Both the position numbers and the translations under genes were made by a program. Of a stretch of 64,000 nucleotides of DNA, positions 8,549-17,151 are shown piece after piece. Origin of the DNA: Candidatus Lachnoclostridium pullistercoris (lineage in GTDB: Bacteria > Bacillota > Clostridia > Lachnospirales > Lachnospiraceae); contig DWWL01000040.1 in the NCBI GenBank assembly GCA_019119775.1, positions 26,974 to 90,973 on the forward strand, read 5' to 3'. Each line of letters begins with the position of its first letter. Positions within the stretch are counted from its first letter, which is position 1. The notes below the pieces were generated by a model. That model saw nothing but the letters and a program-made list of their open reading frames with translations, did no database searches and was not told where the DNA came from.

Positions 8549-10282
8549 ATGGGAAAAATGATGCTGAAAAATTTTCCGGAAGATATGTCGGCGCTGACGG
8601 TGGATCCGAACGATCCTGGCCGGACACTGATTGACGGCTGTTTCAGACAGACAGTGGAGGTTCAGGGACAGAAGCGGGAATTTTTCACTTATATTCCGGA
8701 GCAGATGGAGAGCTGCCGTCCCTGTCTGGTGGTGGCGCCGCCGTCAGGGGAAGATGGCCTGGAGTATATGGAAAGCTCCGGCCTGAGAGAGTTTGCAGAT
8801 AAGAACAAGCTGTTTCTGTTTCTGATGATTCCCGCAGAAGGAGGCTGGGACCTGTCAGGAGCGGACGCGGATTTTATGAACGCCGTGTATGTGGAGGCCC
8901 AGGCCAGAGACTATTACGTCACCATGCAGGACAACTTTTATGCCTGCGGCATCGGAGACGGAGCAGATGTGGCCCAGCAGGCAGCCTGCAGAATGAGCAG
9001 TGAGTGGAGCGGGCTGATGACCATGGGAGATTTAAAGACCAGCCTGTCTGAGATCGGTCTCAACAAAGAGGCGGCCGGAATGGGAGCAAACGGAGAGCTG
9101 CAGATCGCGGCGGAGAGAACGCAGCTTCCTGTCTGGATGGTGGTGAGCCGGTGGGAAGGAGAAAACCAGTCGGCTGCCGCCTGGTGGAGAACCAACAACC
9201 ACACAGGAGAGGAAACCTTCTCTGCGGAAAATGCAGATTATATCTGGTTTCCGTCTTACCTGCGCCAGAATCTGGAGATGGATGAGGAGAGGATCGCTCA
9301 GGTGCGCGTGACGGTGGGAGATACGTCCTGCAGCTTCAGCCGGCTGGAGACGATGTGGAAATACATCGGTCTGGCCAGAAGGCACAGAGGACAGGAGAAA
9401 AAGAATCTCCGCTATTTTAAGGATCCGGTATTATGCGGGGCGGTGAGAAAAACCATTCAGCTGGACGGCCTGACCAGAGAGTGGTATGAGTACGTGCCGG
9501 AATGCTGCACGCCGGATCGAAACTGGCCGGTGGTCGTGGTGATGCACGGCCGGGGCGGCACCGCGGAAACTTTCTTTGACATTTCCAATATGTACCAGGT
9601 GGCAAACAGGAGAAAGTTTATCGTAGCCTGTCCCCAGGCAGGTGTTTACCAGCAGAAAAAAGGCGGCCTGAGAAATGTGGCCTCCTGGTCCGGAGAGCTG
9701 GACGGAAAGCCCATTGACGATATCCGCTTTATCCGCACCATGCTGAAGGATATGGAGAGCCGGCTTCCGGTGGATAAGGGAAGAATCTACGCCTGCGGAC
9801 AGAGCTCCGGCGGAATGATGGCAGATACGCTCTGTGAATTTTCCGGAGAGCTGTTTGCCGCCACCGTATCCTGGTCCGGACTTTATACGCCTGAGAGATC
9901 TACGGTGAGAGGAGAGCGGTCAGAAAACACGCCGCCGTCCGCCATGATCTTCGGTGAGAAGGACCGGCTGACGGCCGGAAAGGCTCAGATACCGGGAGTT
10001 CCTTTTACAATTTCAGAGACATTTAAAGATATGATCGAGGAAAAATTCCGCCGGTACGGGCTGGACAAGTCCGCGGTTCAGATCTGGAAGGACGATCCCA
10101 TTACCTGGTATTCCTATCCCAACAGCCAGGGCGTTCCCATGTTTACGGTGGGAATTGTGGATCATATGGTTCACGCCAATTATCCGGAGGAAAGCTGGAT
10201 CAGCTATGACCAGTTCTTCTGCAATTTCTGCAGGGACGAAGACGGAGATGTGTGCTACCGGGGAAGAAAGATAAAAAGATAA
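8549..10282 (+). CDS. Esterase of the PHB-depolymerase/feruloyl-esterase type with a duplicated, inactive N-terminal domain
   Basis: A 577-residue alpha/beta-hydrolase protein with no signal peptide. The C-terminal half (about residues 295-577) has an oxyanion region VVMHGRGGTAET and the nucleophile elbow CGQSSGG with Ser419, plus a possible catalytic His in VDHMVHANY. The N-terminal half repeats the same layout (RQTVEVQGQKREFFTYIPE against RKTIQLDGLTREWYEYVPE), but its elbow reads CGIGDGAD, Gly136 replacing the serine. The ATG at 8549 is chosen because GAGAGGAGAAG precedes it by eight bases. The 245 bases upstream are AT-rich and unassigned. An SLC13 permease follows 42 bases downstream, suggesting import and de-esterification of an organic acid ester. 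Confidence 0.75.
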   Translation: MGKMMLKNFPEDMSALTVDPNDPGRTLIDGCFRQTVEVQGQKREFFTYIPEQMESCRPCLVVAPPSGEDGLEYMESSGLREFADKNKLFLFLMIPAEGGWDLSGADADFMNAVYVEAQARDYYVTMQDNFYACGIGDGADVAQQAACRMSSEWSGLMTMGDLKTSLSEIGLNKEAAGMGANGELQIAAERTQLPVWMVVSRWEGENQSAAAWWRTNNHTGEETFSAENADYIWFPSYLRQNLEMDEERIAQVRVTVGDTSCSFSRLETMWKYIGLARRHRGQEKKNLRYFKDPVLCGAVRKTIQLDGLTREWYEYVPECCTPDRNWPVVVVMHGRGGTAETFFDISNMYQVANRRKFIVACPQAGVYQQKKGGLRNVASWSGELDGKPIDDIRFIRTMLKDMESRLPVDKGRIYACGQSSGGMMADTLCEFSGELFAATVSWSGLYTPERSTVRGERSENTPPSAMIFGEKDRLTAGKAQIPGVPFTISETFKDMIEEKFRRYGLDKSAVQIWKDDPITWYSYPNSQGVPMFTVGIVDHMVHANYPEESWISYDQFFCNFCRDEDGDVCYRGRKIKR

Positions 10283-10324
10283 GGGAAAGAAAGCAAAACA
10301 GGAAAAAACGGGGGAGAAGAAAAA

Positions 10325-11644
10325 ATGAATTTACTGACGGTTTGTCTGGTCATCTGTCTGATCACGGTGGCCGGATATATATGGGGGAAATATTCTCTGG
10401 GAACAGTGGCCTGCGCGAGCATGATCCTGTTTCTGGTGACAGGCTGCATCACGCCGCAGGAGGCCCTGGGGAATCTTTCCAACAGCAATGTGGTTCTGGT
10501 ACTCAGCATGTTTGTAGTGTCGGCTGGATTTAAGCGCACTCAGGCGGTAAAGATCATCGGCCGAAGCGTCAGCACCATGGCAAAGGGAAGCATGATAAAG
10601 GTGATGCTGGGATTTACCCTGGCGTCCATCCTGGCAGCGACGTTCATGGGCGGAGCGGCGGCAGCGTTCTGCATTATGGCTCCTCTGGTGACTGCCAGCT
10701 GCGAGGAGCTGAAGATCAACCCCAGCAAGGTGATCTTCTCCGTAGGTCTGGTCTGCATCGCTGCCTGCGGGATTCTCCCCATGGGAGGCGGGCTGTCCAT
10801 GTACGCGGAGGTGAACGGATATATTACGGCCAACGACTACGCCCAGTTTCAGCTGGGAGTGATGGATATGTTTAAGGGACGTTTTCCCAGCCTGATCGCC
10901 CTGGCTGTCTACACTACCTTTATCGGATTCCGCTTTTCACCGGACAAACCGGTGACAGACACAAAGAGCGGAGAAGAGTTTGCGGTGAAAAATAATCGTC
11001 CGCCGCTGGCTCCCTTCCAGGAAAAATGCGGATACATTATATTTTTCCTGGTGACGATCGCACTCCTGTTTCACGGCCCCTTAAACAGCCTTCTCGCAGG
11101 AGCGGGGCTGGCGTCCGTGGAAGCCTGGGAGATCGTGCTCACAGGCGCTCTTCTCATGGTGCTGACTGGAGTGATCTCCAGCAAAGAAGCCTTTGCCGCA
11201 GTGCCGATGGATCTGGGATTCCTCATCGCAGGAAGCCTCTGCATGGGAACAGCTCTTGCCAACACCGGCGGCGGTGAGATCATCGGCGGAGCCATCGCCG
11301 GAATAGCGGATCAGCTGAAAAATCCCTATCTGGTGGGCGCGGTATTTTATCTGGTGCCCTTCCTGCTGACCCAAGTGATGCAGAACCGGACCGTGATGGC
11401 TATCTTTCAGCCCATTGCCATCCTGGCATGCAGAAGCATGGGAGTCAGCTGCGTCGGGCCCACTATTCTGGTGGCAGCCGCCTGCTGCACGGCTTTCATG
11501 ACGCCTATGGCAACGGCCAGCATCCCCATGATTATGGAAGTGGGAGGCTATAACGTGCAGACCCAGCTGAAGCAGTCTATCATTCCGGCTGTCTTTCTGT
11601 CGGTGGTGAATATTTTCTGGGTTATGACAGTCTTTCCTCTGTAG
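10325..11644 (+). CDS. SLC13-type (DASS/ArsB superfamily) anion permease
   Basis: A 439-residue integral membrane protein with about 11-12 segments, opening with the GKYSLGTVACASMILFLVTG and SNSNVVLVLSMF stretches of sodium/dicarboxylate or citrate-type permeases. A repeated half (GKYS... and VEAWEIVLTGALLMVLTG) reflects the internal duplication usual for the fold. It follows the esterase gene and is probably co-transcribed with it. The substrate is likely an organic di- or tricarboxylate but cannot be read from sequence. Its 3' end overlaps the convergent LysR gene by 23 bases. Confidence 0.85.
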   Translation: MNLLTVCLVICLITVAGYIWGKYSLGTVACASMILFLVTGCITPQEALGNLSNSNVVLVLSMFVVSAGFKRTQAVKIIGRSVSTMAKGSMIKVMLGFTLASILAATFMGGAAAAFCIMAPLVTASCEELKINPSKVIFSVGLVCIAACGILPMGGGLSMYAEVNGYITANDYAQFQLGVMDMFKGRFPSLIALAVYTTFIGFRFSPDKPVTDTKSGEEFAVKNNRPPLAPFQEKCGYIIFFLVTIALLFHGPLNSLLAGAGLASVEAWEIVLTGALLMVLTGVISSKEAFAAVPMDLGFLIAGSLCMGTALANTGGGEIIGGAIAGIADQLKNPYLVGAVFYLVPFLLTQVMQNRTVMAIFQPIAILACRSMGVSCVGPTILVAAACCTAFMTPMATASIPMIMEVGGYNVQTQLKQSIIPAVFLSVVNIFWVMTVFPL

Positions 11645-12605
11645 AGGAGAGAACCTGGGAGGCAGAAGGACGGTAATAGCTGACAAACAGGTCCACAAAC
11701 GCCTTCTGGGCGACGGATACATAGGTTTTTCCGGGTATGACAATGTCAAAAAAACGGTGGGCCAGAGGAGAATCCAGCTGGTAGTACAGTACACGGTCGT
11801 CAGGCACCGTCACCAGCCGGTCGCTGATAAAGGCGGCGCCCATGCCGGCGCAGCACAGATGAAAGGCGGTGACCAGCTGGGAGACTTCCATGCGGATGAC
11901 CGGCGTGACGCCGGAGTCCTGAAAGATGGTTTCCGCCCGCTCATGGAGATTGTTCCCGGGAGTCAGCAAAAGGAACGGGGTATCGGAAAAACAGGAGATA
12001 TTCACCGGGGCCGGGGCATCGGTCAGGTGGACTCCCCGCAGTATGTCATCGGAGGTCATGGCCTGTCCGGTCAGCCGGCTGTTTACAGGAAAGGCGGCCG
12101 GCACGGCCAGAAGAATCCGGTCCTCAAAGGCGGGAATGCGGTGGAAAGTATCCTTCGGAGACGGATTGCAGTTGAAGGTCAGGTCGATGACATTGTCCTT
12201 CACCAGGGAGATCAGATCTCCGGAGCCGGATTCCTTAAGTTCCAGCCGGATGCCCGGCCAGTTTTTCTGATATTCGGCCAGTACGGGCGGGAGAATATAG
12301 GAATTGATGTAGTGGGAACCGCCCAGCCGCAGCCTGCCGGTCTTCAAACTGGAGAGATCGCCCAGCTGCTGTTCCAGCTGGTATTCCAGAAACTGGATTT
12401 CCCGGATTTTGGCGATGTACACCTTTCCGGCCTCCGTCAGCTCCAGAGGCTGGTGGTCCCGGCGGAAGAGGGGCATGCCGATCTCGTTTTCCACCCGCTG
12501 GACGGCGATGCTCAAGGCGGGCTGAGTCATGTAAAGGGCCTGGGCGGCCTTGGAGAAGCTGCCTTTCTGGTAGACCATGTAGATGTATTTCATTTCCTGC
12601 TGCAT
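11622..12605 (-). CDS. LysR-family transcriptional regulator
   Basis: A 327-residue LysR protein: an N-terminal winged helix (SFSKAAQALYMTQPALSIAVQRVENEIG) then an effector-binding domain of two lobes. It is transcribed away from the split UxaA operon starting at 12705, the classic LysR arrangement, and likely controls that operon and perhaps the esterase/permease genes. The shared 99-base intergenic region is AT-rich and contains AATTAAT elements that could be LysR contacts. The effector is probably the sugar-acid-like substrate of the divergent operon. Confidence 0.88.
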   Translation of the reverse strand: MQQEMKYIYMVYQKGSFSKAAQALYMTQPALSIAVQRVENEIGMPLFRRDHQPLELTEAGKVYIAKIREIQFLEYQLEQQLGDLSSLKTGRLRLGGSHYINSYILPPVLAEYQKNWPGIRLELKESGSGDLISLVKDNVIDLTFNCNPSPKDTFHRIPAFEDRILLAVPAAFPVNSRLTGQAMTSDDILRGVHLTDAPAPVNISCFSDTPFLLLTPGNNLHERAETIFQDSGVTPVIRMEVSQLVTAFHLCCAGMGAAFISDRLVTVPDDRVLYYQLDSPLAHRFFDIVIPGKTYVSVAQKAFVDLFVSYYRPSASQVLSSTEERLS

Positions 12606-12704
12606 CAGATCATCTCCATAAGAAAAATTAATGAAAAGTCAGTAAAGTTATCAATTAATTATAAATGACAAAAAGCCTCAGTGCAAGTCAGATGGGAGGA
12701 ACAT

Positions 12705-13013
12705 ATGAAAATTGACGCGTTGATGATGGATGAAAAAGACAATGTGATCACCTGCGTCCGGGAGGTAAAAAAAGGAGAGACTGTGAAATACCGGAACGGA
12801 GATCAGGAATGTGAGATCACCGCAGAGGAGGATATCCCCTTCTGCCACAAGATCGCTCTTGGGGATCTGGAACAGGACGGCGTGGTGATCAAGTACGGAG
12901 AGATGATTGGACGGACTCTGCGCCCCATAAAGAAGGGCTGCCTGGTGGATCACACGAATATTTACAGCGTACCCAGAGATTACGAAAGTGAAATGATCAG
13001 GGAGGAAAAGTGA
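12705..13013 (+). CDS. UxaA-family lyase, small (SAF-domain) subunit
   Basis: A 102-residue SAF-domain protein equivalent to the N-terminal domain of altronate/galactarate dehydratases (AEEDIPFCHKIAL and IKYGEMIG match the [11 protein letters not shown] and IRYGVVLG of the fused enzyme at 56988). The start at 12705 has GGGAGGA seven bases upstream; the longer in-frame start lacks a site. It overlaps the transporter gene by one base (TGATG) and pairs with the large subunit at 14331. Split small/large organisation also occurs in sulfolactate sulfo-lyase SuyAB, so the substrate is open. Confidence 0.85.
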   Translation: MKIDALMMDEKDNVITCVREVKKGETVKYRNGDQECEITAEEDIPFCHKIALGDLEQDGVVIKYGEMIGRTLRPIKKGCLVDHTNIYSVPRDYESEMIREEK

Positions 13014-14317
13014 TGAGTCCTACAATCGTAGCAGTAATTCTGGTGGCCGTTATTATCGCATCGGCATTTTTTAAGCGGCTGCCCACTCAGTTTATTTTGT
13101 GCATTGTGCCTGTGATCTGCGGACTGGTTCTGGGATTTAACATTACGGAGCTGGGCGACATGATCATCAATCAGGTGAACACAGCTATGAAATCCGCCGG
13201 CTACATGATCCTGTTTGCCATGATCTACTTTACCATGCTGGGGGAGACGGGAATGTTTGACACCCTGATCAAAGGGTTTTTAAATCTGTCCCACGGGAAA
13301 CTGAACGTGTATATGGTGATGATCATCACTTCGATCATCGCCGCCATGGGAATGCTGACCGCCACGGTGGCAACTGCCTACCTGATCGTATTCCCCATCA
13401 TGCTGCCCATTTATAAAAAGATGAAATTTGACCATGCTTCGGCCATGATCATCGCCCAGACGGCCATCGCCGGCATGTGCTTTGTGCCCTGGGGCATCGC
13501 AGTGGTCAACTCCTCCGTGTTTGCGGGAGTGGATCCCCTGGAGCTGTCCAGACGTCTGGTCCCGGTGGCAGCCTGCTTCATCCCGGCCATTGTCCTCCAG
13601 TGGATCTACTTCGGGTATGTTCATAAAAAACAGGGCGGTCTGATGGTCATTGACTGGTCAGCCGGCGAAGGAGAAGGGGAAGATCAGAAAAAGACAGGAA
13701 TGGAAAGACCCGGTTTATTCTGGTTCAACCTGATCTTATTTATCGCGGTCATTGTAATGCTGGTAAAATCCGTGATGCCGTCCTACATGATCTTCATTCT
13801 GGCTTCCGCCCTGACCATTCTGGTGGACTATCCCAATGGCGGGGATCAGAAGAAGCTGATCGGAAAAGCAGGCGGACGTTTCTTTAATACGATTCAGCAG
13901 CTGATCGGAATTTCCTTCTTTATCGGGATTTTCCAGGGAACAGGAATGACAGAGGCGCTGGCGACGGCCATTGTGTCCAATGTGCCGGAATTCCTCACCA
14001 GATACATCCACATTATCCTGGCGATGTCCATGGTGCTGGTGATCCGCTACATTCCCAACAAGATCTACAATTCCATGTATCCGGTGCTGATCTCCGTAGG
14101 TTCCAGATTCGGCCTGGCCGGGACGGACGTGATCGCTCCCTTCGTGTGCAACATGTCCCTGGCGACCGGTTCTTCACCCTTTACGGCGACGACCCATATC
14201 GGTACAGGACTTCTGGATATAGATGTGAATAAATACTGCAACCGCTCCATGCTGGTGCAGACAGTGACGAATATTGTGATTATCCTGACGGCAGTGATCG
14301 TCGGGGTTGTGAGATAG
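13013..14317 (+). CDS. CitMHS-like (SLC13/ion-transporter superfamily) transporter
   Basis: A 434-residue membrane protein with about 11 segments, resembling citrate-metal or gluconate-type permeases (ATVATAYLIVFPIMLPIYKK; SPFTATTHIGTGLLDID near the C-terminus). It lies between the two subunit genes of a UxaA-family lyase and is translationally coupled to the first, so it most likely imports the lyase substrate, a hydroxy-acid. ATG at 13013 is taken rather than the GTG three bases earlier, with GGAGG correctly spaced. Confidence 0.8.
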   Translation: MSPTIVAVILVAVIIASAFFKRLPTQFILCIVPVICGLVLGFNITELGDMIINQVNTAMKSAGYMILFAMIYFTMLGETGMFDTLIKGFLNLSHGKLNVYMVMIITSIIAAMGMLTATVATAYLIVFPIMLPIYKKMKFDHASAMIIAQTAIAGMCFVPWGIAVVNSSVFAGVDPLELSRRLVPVAACFIPAIVLQWIYFGYVHKKQGGLMVIDWSAGEGEGEDQKKTGMERPGLFWFNLILFIAVIVMLVKSVMPSYMIFILASALTILVDYPNGGDQKKLIGKAGGRFFNTIQQLIGISFFIGIFQGTGMTEALATAIVSNVPEFLTRYIHIILAMSMVLVIRYIPNKIYNSMYPVLISVGSRFGLAGTDVIAPFVCNMSLATGSSPFTATTHIGTGLLDIDVNKYCNRSMLVQTVTNIVIILTAVIVGVVR

Positions 14318-14330
14318 GAGGAGATCAATA

Positions 14331-15491
14331 ATGAAATTCTGGGGCTATAGACGTTCTGACGGAACTGTGGGAATCCGCAACCATGTATTGATTTTGCCGG
14401 CCTGTGCCTGCGGAAGTGAAACATGCAGAGTGGTGGCAAGTCAGGTGAGAGGCGCAGTCAATATTATCTTCAATACGGGCTGTTCAGATGTGGCGGCCAA
14501 CACGGCCATGTCGCAGAAGGTGCTGACAGGCTTCGCCTGCAATCCCAATGTATACGGCGTGGTGATCATCGGCCTGGGCTGCGAGACCGTTCCCCACAAA
14601 GAATTGAGAGAAAAAATTCAGAAAATGACGGACAAGCCGGTGGTATCCTTCGGCATCCAGGAAGAGGGGGGCACCTTAAAGACCATTGAGAAGGCGGTGC
14701 GCGCGGCCAGAAACATGGCAGCGCAGGCAGCTCTTCAGCAGAAAGAGGAGTGCGACGTCTCTGAACTTCTGGTGGGAATTGAGTGCGGAGGATCCGACGC
14801 CACATCGGGAATTGCCGCCAACCCGGCAGTGGGAGAGATGAGCGACCTGCTGGTGGATATGGGCGCTTCCACCATGATGAGCGAGACGATCGAGTTTATC
14901 GGCGGAGAGCATGTGCTGGCCCGCCGGGGAGCTACGCCGGAGATCCACAATCAGATCATCCGCATCTGCCAGGAATATGAGAAGCATCTGGCAGGAGCCG
15001 GCCAGAACTGCCGTGCCGGCCAGCCCACTCCCGGCAACAAGGCCGGCGGCCTCTCCACCATCGATGAGAAGAGCCTGGGCTGCATCCGGAAAGGCGGGAC
15101 CAGGCCTGTGGTAGAAGTGATCGAACAGGCGGCCCGCCCCACCAAAAAGGGCGCGGTGATCATGGATACGGCCGGATATGATATTTCCTCTGTCACTTCC
15201 ATGGTGGCCGGCGGCTGCAGCGCCATCGTGTTCACCACGGGAAGAGGCACGCCCACCGGAAATGCCATCGTCCCCGTTTTAAAGGTGACAGCCAATAAAA
15301 AGACCTACCACAACATGGAAGACAACATGGATGTAGATCTGAGCGCCATTATCGACGGCACCGCGACCATTCAGGAATGCGGAAAAATGCTGGTGGACGA
15401 GATCCTTCAGATCAGCAGCGGAAAGCTGACCAAGGCGGAAGCCTACGGCTTCTCAGACATCGCTGTGGACCACGTGTGCCGGTTTGTGTAA
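14331..15491 (+). CDS. UxaA-family lyase, large catalytic subunit
   Basis: A 386-residue protein equivalent to the C-terminal catalytic part of altronate/galactarate dehydratase. Family features are FWGYRRSDGTVGIRNHV at the start, conserved Cys clusters (LPACACGSETC, NTGCSD, GLGCE), ECGGSDATSG and PTPGNKAGG. These enzymes dehydrate sugar acids using an iron centre. The small subunit and a transporter precede it, with GGAGG before the start. The fused homologue at 56988 is clearly a separate paralogue, so this one probably has another substrate (altronate, another aldonate, or sulfolactate as in SuyB). Confidence 0.85.
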   Translation: MKFWGYRRSDGTVGIRNHVLILPACACGSETCRVVASQVRGAVNIIFNTGCSDVAANTAMSQKVLTGFACNPNVYGVVIIGLGCETVPHKELREKIQKMTDKPVVSFGIQEEGGTLKTIEKAVRAARNMAAQAALQQKEECDVSELLVGIECGGSDATSGIAANPAVGEMSDLLVDMGASTMMSETIEFIGGEHVLARRGATPEIHNQIIRICQEYEKHLAGAGQNCRAGQPTPGNKAGGLSTIDEKSLGCIRKGGTRPVVEVIEQAARPTKKGAVIMDTAGYDISSVTSMVAGGCSAIVFTTGRGTPTGNAIVPVLKVTANKKTYHNMEDNMDVDLSAIIDGTATIQECGKMLVDEILQISSGKLTKAEAYGFSDIAVDHVCRFV

Positions 15492-15995
15492 AATCTTCTC
15501 AAAAGCCAGCTTGTCGCCTCCTGCAAACCATATGGTCCCGCAGAGGACGAAGCCGTTTTTTTCCAGGATGTGCCGCATGATCTGGTTTTTCTCGTCAGTG
15601 TCCACCCGGATGCTGCCGACGCCGCGGCTTCTGCAGAGTTCTTCTGCCAGAAGAAAGACGGCGGACGAGAGCCCCTTTCCGCGGCTGCTTTTTCCTATGG
15701 CGAGCCGGTGGATGACCCCGTAGGGGGAGTCCCCGGTGAGCCAACGGCCTTTTATCTGGGCGTAGGCCGATTCCCCTTCAAAATCCACGCACAGATAGGC
15801 CAGCAGCCGCTCTTCTTCAGTGACAAAATATCCCCGGCCGCGGAGGATATCTTCCCGGATATCCGTTTCATCCGGATATCCGGTCTGCCACTGGTCACTT
15901 CCCTGTTCTTTCAGATACTGCTTTCCCTCATTGATCAGATCCATGGCGGCGGAAAGCTGCCCCATTTCTGCCTGTTTCAATACATATGATCCCAT
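15453..15995 (-). CDS. GNAT-family N-acetyltransferase
   Basis: A 180-residue protein with the acetyl-CoA-binding motif IGKSSRGKGLSSAVFLLAEE (the Q/RxxGxG/A loop) and the motif B region IRVDTDEKNQIMRHILEKNGF. The ATG at 15995 has AAAAGGAG upstream and is preferred to a longer start without a site. Its 3' end overlaps the convergent UxaA large-subunit gene by 39 bases. The acceptor substrate is unknown. Confidence 0.88.
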   Translation of the reverse strand: MGSYVLKQAEMGQLSAAMDLINEGKQYLKEQGSDQWQTGYPDETDIREDILRGRGYFVTEEERLLAYLCVDFEGESAYAQIKGRWLTGDSPYGVIHRLAIGKSSRGKGLSSAVFLLAEELCRSRGVGSIRVDTDEKNQIMRHILEKNGFVLCGTIWFAGGDKLAFEKILHKPAHVVHSDV

Positions 15996-16169
15996 AATAC
16001 GATCTCCTTTTCTGATCGGCCGGCCGCGTCTGCCAGCCGGAAATTCTATGCGGTTTTGGATTGAATCCATCCTCTCTGTATGTTAGAATAGCCCATAATA
16101 ATAATTTAATCAAATAAAAATATTCAAAAATATAGTTCAAAAATAATGAAGCATTAGGGAGGAAGGACC

Positions 16170-17051
16170 ATGGAACTGAAATATCTGCAGACGTTTGCGG
16201 CGGTGGTGGAGGAGGGGAGTTTTACAAAAGCGGCCAGAAAGCTGGGCTACACCCAGTCAACCATCACGTTTCAGATGGACCAGCTGGAAGAAGAGCTGTC
16301 TGCCAGGCTGTTTGAGAAGATCGGAAGAAATATGATGCTCACGAAGGCGGGGGAGAGCCTGATCCCCTATGTCAGGCAGGTGCTGGACGCGGTGGAGCAG
16401 CTGAGCTGCTTTGAAAATGATCTGGCCGGCTGCCGGGGAGATCTGCGGGTGGGAGTGGGAGAGACGCTTTTGTGCTACAAGACGGCGCCTGCCGTCCGGG
16501 AATTCTGCCGCCGGGCGCCGGAAACCAGACTGTTTCTGCGCTCCATGAACTGCTATGATATCCGGGACGCCTTACTGAACGGCAGCCTGGATCTGGGGGT
16601 GTTCTATGAGGACATTGGGACGGGAACGGCCGGTCTGACCACCGTTCCCATTGGTACTTTCCCCCTGGTGCTGGCGGCATCTCCCCAGGTAAAGGAGCGT
16701 TTTCCGGATTTTATCACTCCCGGACAGGATCTGCCGGTTCCCTTTGTCATCAATGAGACTGCCTGCGTGTTCCGCCAGATCTTTGAGCGCTATCTCCAGG
16801 AGAGGTCCATCACTCTGGGGTACACGGTGGAGCTGTGGAGCATTCCCACCATCAAAAACCTGGTAAAGAGCGGCATGGGAATCACCTGCCTCCCCCGCTT
16901 TGCGGTGCAGGAGGAGCTGGATTCAGGGGAGCTTGCGGAGATCCCCACAGAAATGTCCCATTCCTCCATCACAGCGGTGTGCGCCTGGCACAAAAACAAG
17001 TGGGTCAGCCCGGCCATGGAGCTGTTCGCGGGGCTGATGAGCGGGAAATGA
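16170..17051 (+). CDS. LysR-family transcriptional regulator
   Basis: A 293-residue LysR protein with an N-terminal helix-turn-helix (SFTKAARKLGYTQSTITFQMDQLEEEL) and an effector domain. GGAGGAAGG precedes the ATG. It is divergent from the acetyltransferase gene across an AT-rich 170-base gap holding repeated TTCAAAAATA elements (about 16123-16145) that might be operator sites. The target is either the acetyltransferase or itself; the genes downstream belong to a different-looking unit. Confidence 0.88.
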   Translation: MELKYLQTFAAVVEEGSFTKAARKLGYTQSTITFQMDQLEEELSARLFEKIGRNMMLTKAGESLIPYVRQVLDAVEQLSCFENDLAGCRGDLRVGVGETLLCYKTAPAVREFCRRAPETRLFLRSMNCYDIRDALLNGSLDLGVFYEDIGTGTAGLTTVPIGTFPLVLAASPQVKERFPDFITPGQDLPVPFVINETACVFRQIFERYLQERSITLGYTVELWSIPTIKNLVKSGMGITCLPRFAVQEELDSGELAEIPTEMSHSSITAVCAWHKNKWVSPAMELFAGLMSGK

Positions 17052-17151
17052 ACTTCCCTTTGCGGAGGGATTATAGTATAATTGAGAAAGGTTTAGTCCA
17101 ATGAAAAAAGGGAACGATTTAATCAGATGACGGAGTGAGGTAAACCATATA

